Origin: DASQDT01 sp036380435
GTDB taxonomy: Bacteria; Acidobacteriota; Blastocatellia; Pyrinomonadales; Pyrinomonadaceae
NCBI GenBank assembly: GCA_036380435.1
Contig: DASVES010000202.1
Span: 1-15,770 of the forward strand
Length of the DNA: 15,770 nucleotides
Direction of reading: 5' to 3'
The notes under the pieces are model-generated. The model saw only the letters and a list, made by a program, of their open reading frames with translations. It was not told the DNA's origin and searched no databases. Each line of letters begins with the position of its first letter. Position 1 is the stretch's first letter. Made by a program: the position numbers and the translations under genes. Positions 15,721 through 15,770 of the stretch are shown here, piece after piece.

Positions 15721-15770
15721 CCACCGGGCAGGCAACGGCAGTAGCCCGACCGTGAGGGAGGGCGTCCTCA
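15721..15770. other. Unassigned tail of the window
   Basis: Fifty bases follow the last stop. GGGC near 15726 and GCCC near 15745 could pair. The phrase CCCGACCGTGAGGGAGGGC resembles short intergenic repeats that I recall from environmental bacterial genomes, but the element is cut off by the window edge. No gene is visible. Confidence 0.3.

Overview
This 15.8 kb window comes from the chromosome of a GC-rich bacterium, around two-thirds G+C by eye. The content suggests an environmental heterotroph, perhaps Acidobacteriota of the Blastocatellia kind. That placement is an inference from gene style: exported proteins built of carboxypeptidase-regulatory-like domains, a detached pilin-like domain, an OPT transporter, an exported M14-like peptidase, and short tandem repeats between genes. 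There is no rRNA, tRNA, CRISPR array, insertion sequence or phage gene in the window.

Layout from left to right: (1) 1-1125, minus strand: a membrane-anchored HD-GYP cyclic-di-GMP phosphodiesterase, cut by the window edge. (2) 1126-1733: about 600 bases with no gene. This stretch holds a perfect 36-bp inverted repeat, several GC-rich hairpins, and a minus-strand promoter-like sequence that would start transcription right at a three-way-junction RNA fold. (3) 1734-2234, minus: a small protein of unknown function, divergent from 2341-3696, an MFS exporter, which is followed by 3785-4576, a divergent short-chain dehydrogenase lacking its catalytic Tyr and Lys. (4) 4577-5350: an AT-rich island with a histidine phosphatase gene (4618-5160, minus), bracketed by ACTGACN heptamer repeats. 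(5) 5347-5994, plus: a CBM9-like/DOMON-like protein whose GTG start lies inside the last heptamer. (6) 6036-6476, minus: a PilZ c-di-GMP receptor. (7) 6715-7557 and 7781-9757, minus: two exported proteins, one with a pilin-like C-terminal domain and one with carboxypeptidase-regulatory-like repeats, separated by a second heptamer dyad (AGGCAAA). (8) 9886-12255, minus: an OPT-family oligopeptide transporter with an intrinsic terminator after it. (9) 12454-14907, plus: an exported M14-like metallopeptidase with a glutamine-amidotransferase-like C-terminal domain, divergent from the transporter. (10) 15007-15720, plus: an exported protein ending in a four-cysteine zinc ribbon.

How the genes may work together: the divergent OPT transporter and exported peptidase suggest extracellular peptide breakdown and uptake. 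HD-GYP and PilZ are two parts of c-di-GMP signalling, but they are not adjacent. The rest looks like independent housekeeping or accessory genes. No single cassette here is clearly a new defence or biosynthetic system. The most unusual signals are non-coding: three separate dyads whose arms are short tandem repeats (8-mer, 7-mer, 7-mer) of unrelated sequence, placed at gene edges, and the structured minus-strand leader upstream of the HD-GYP gene.
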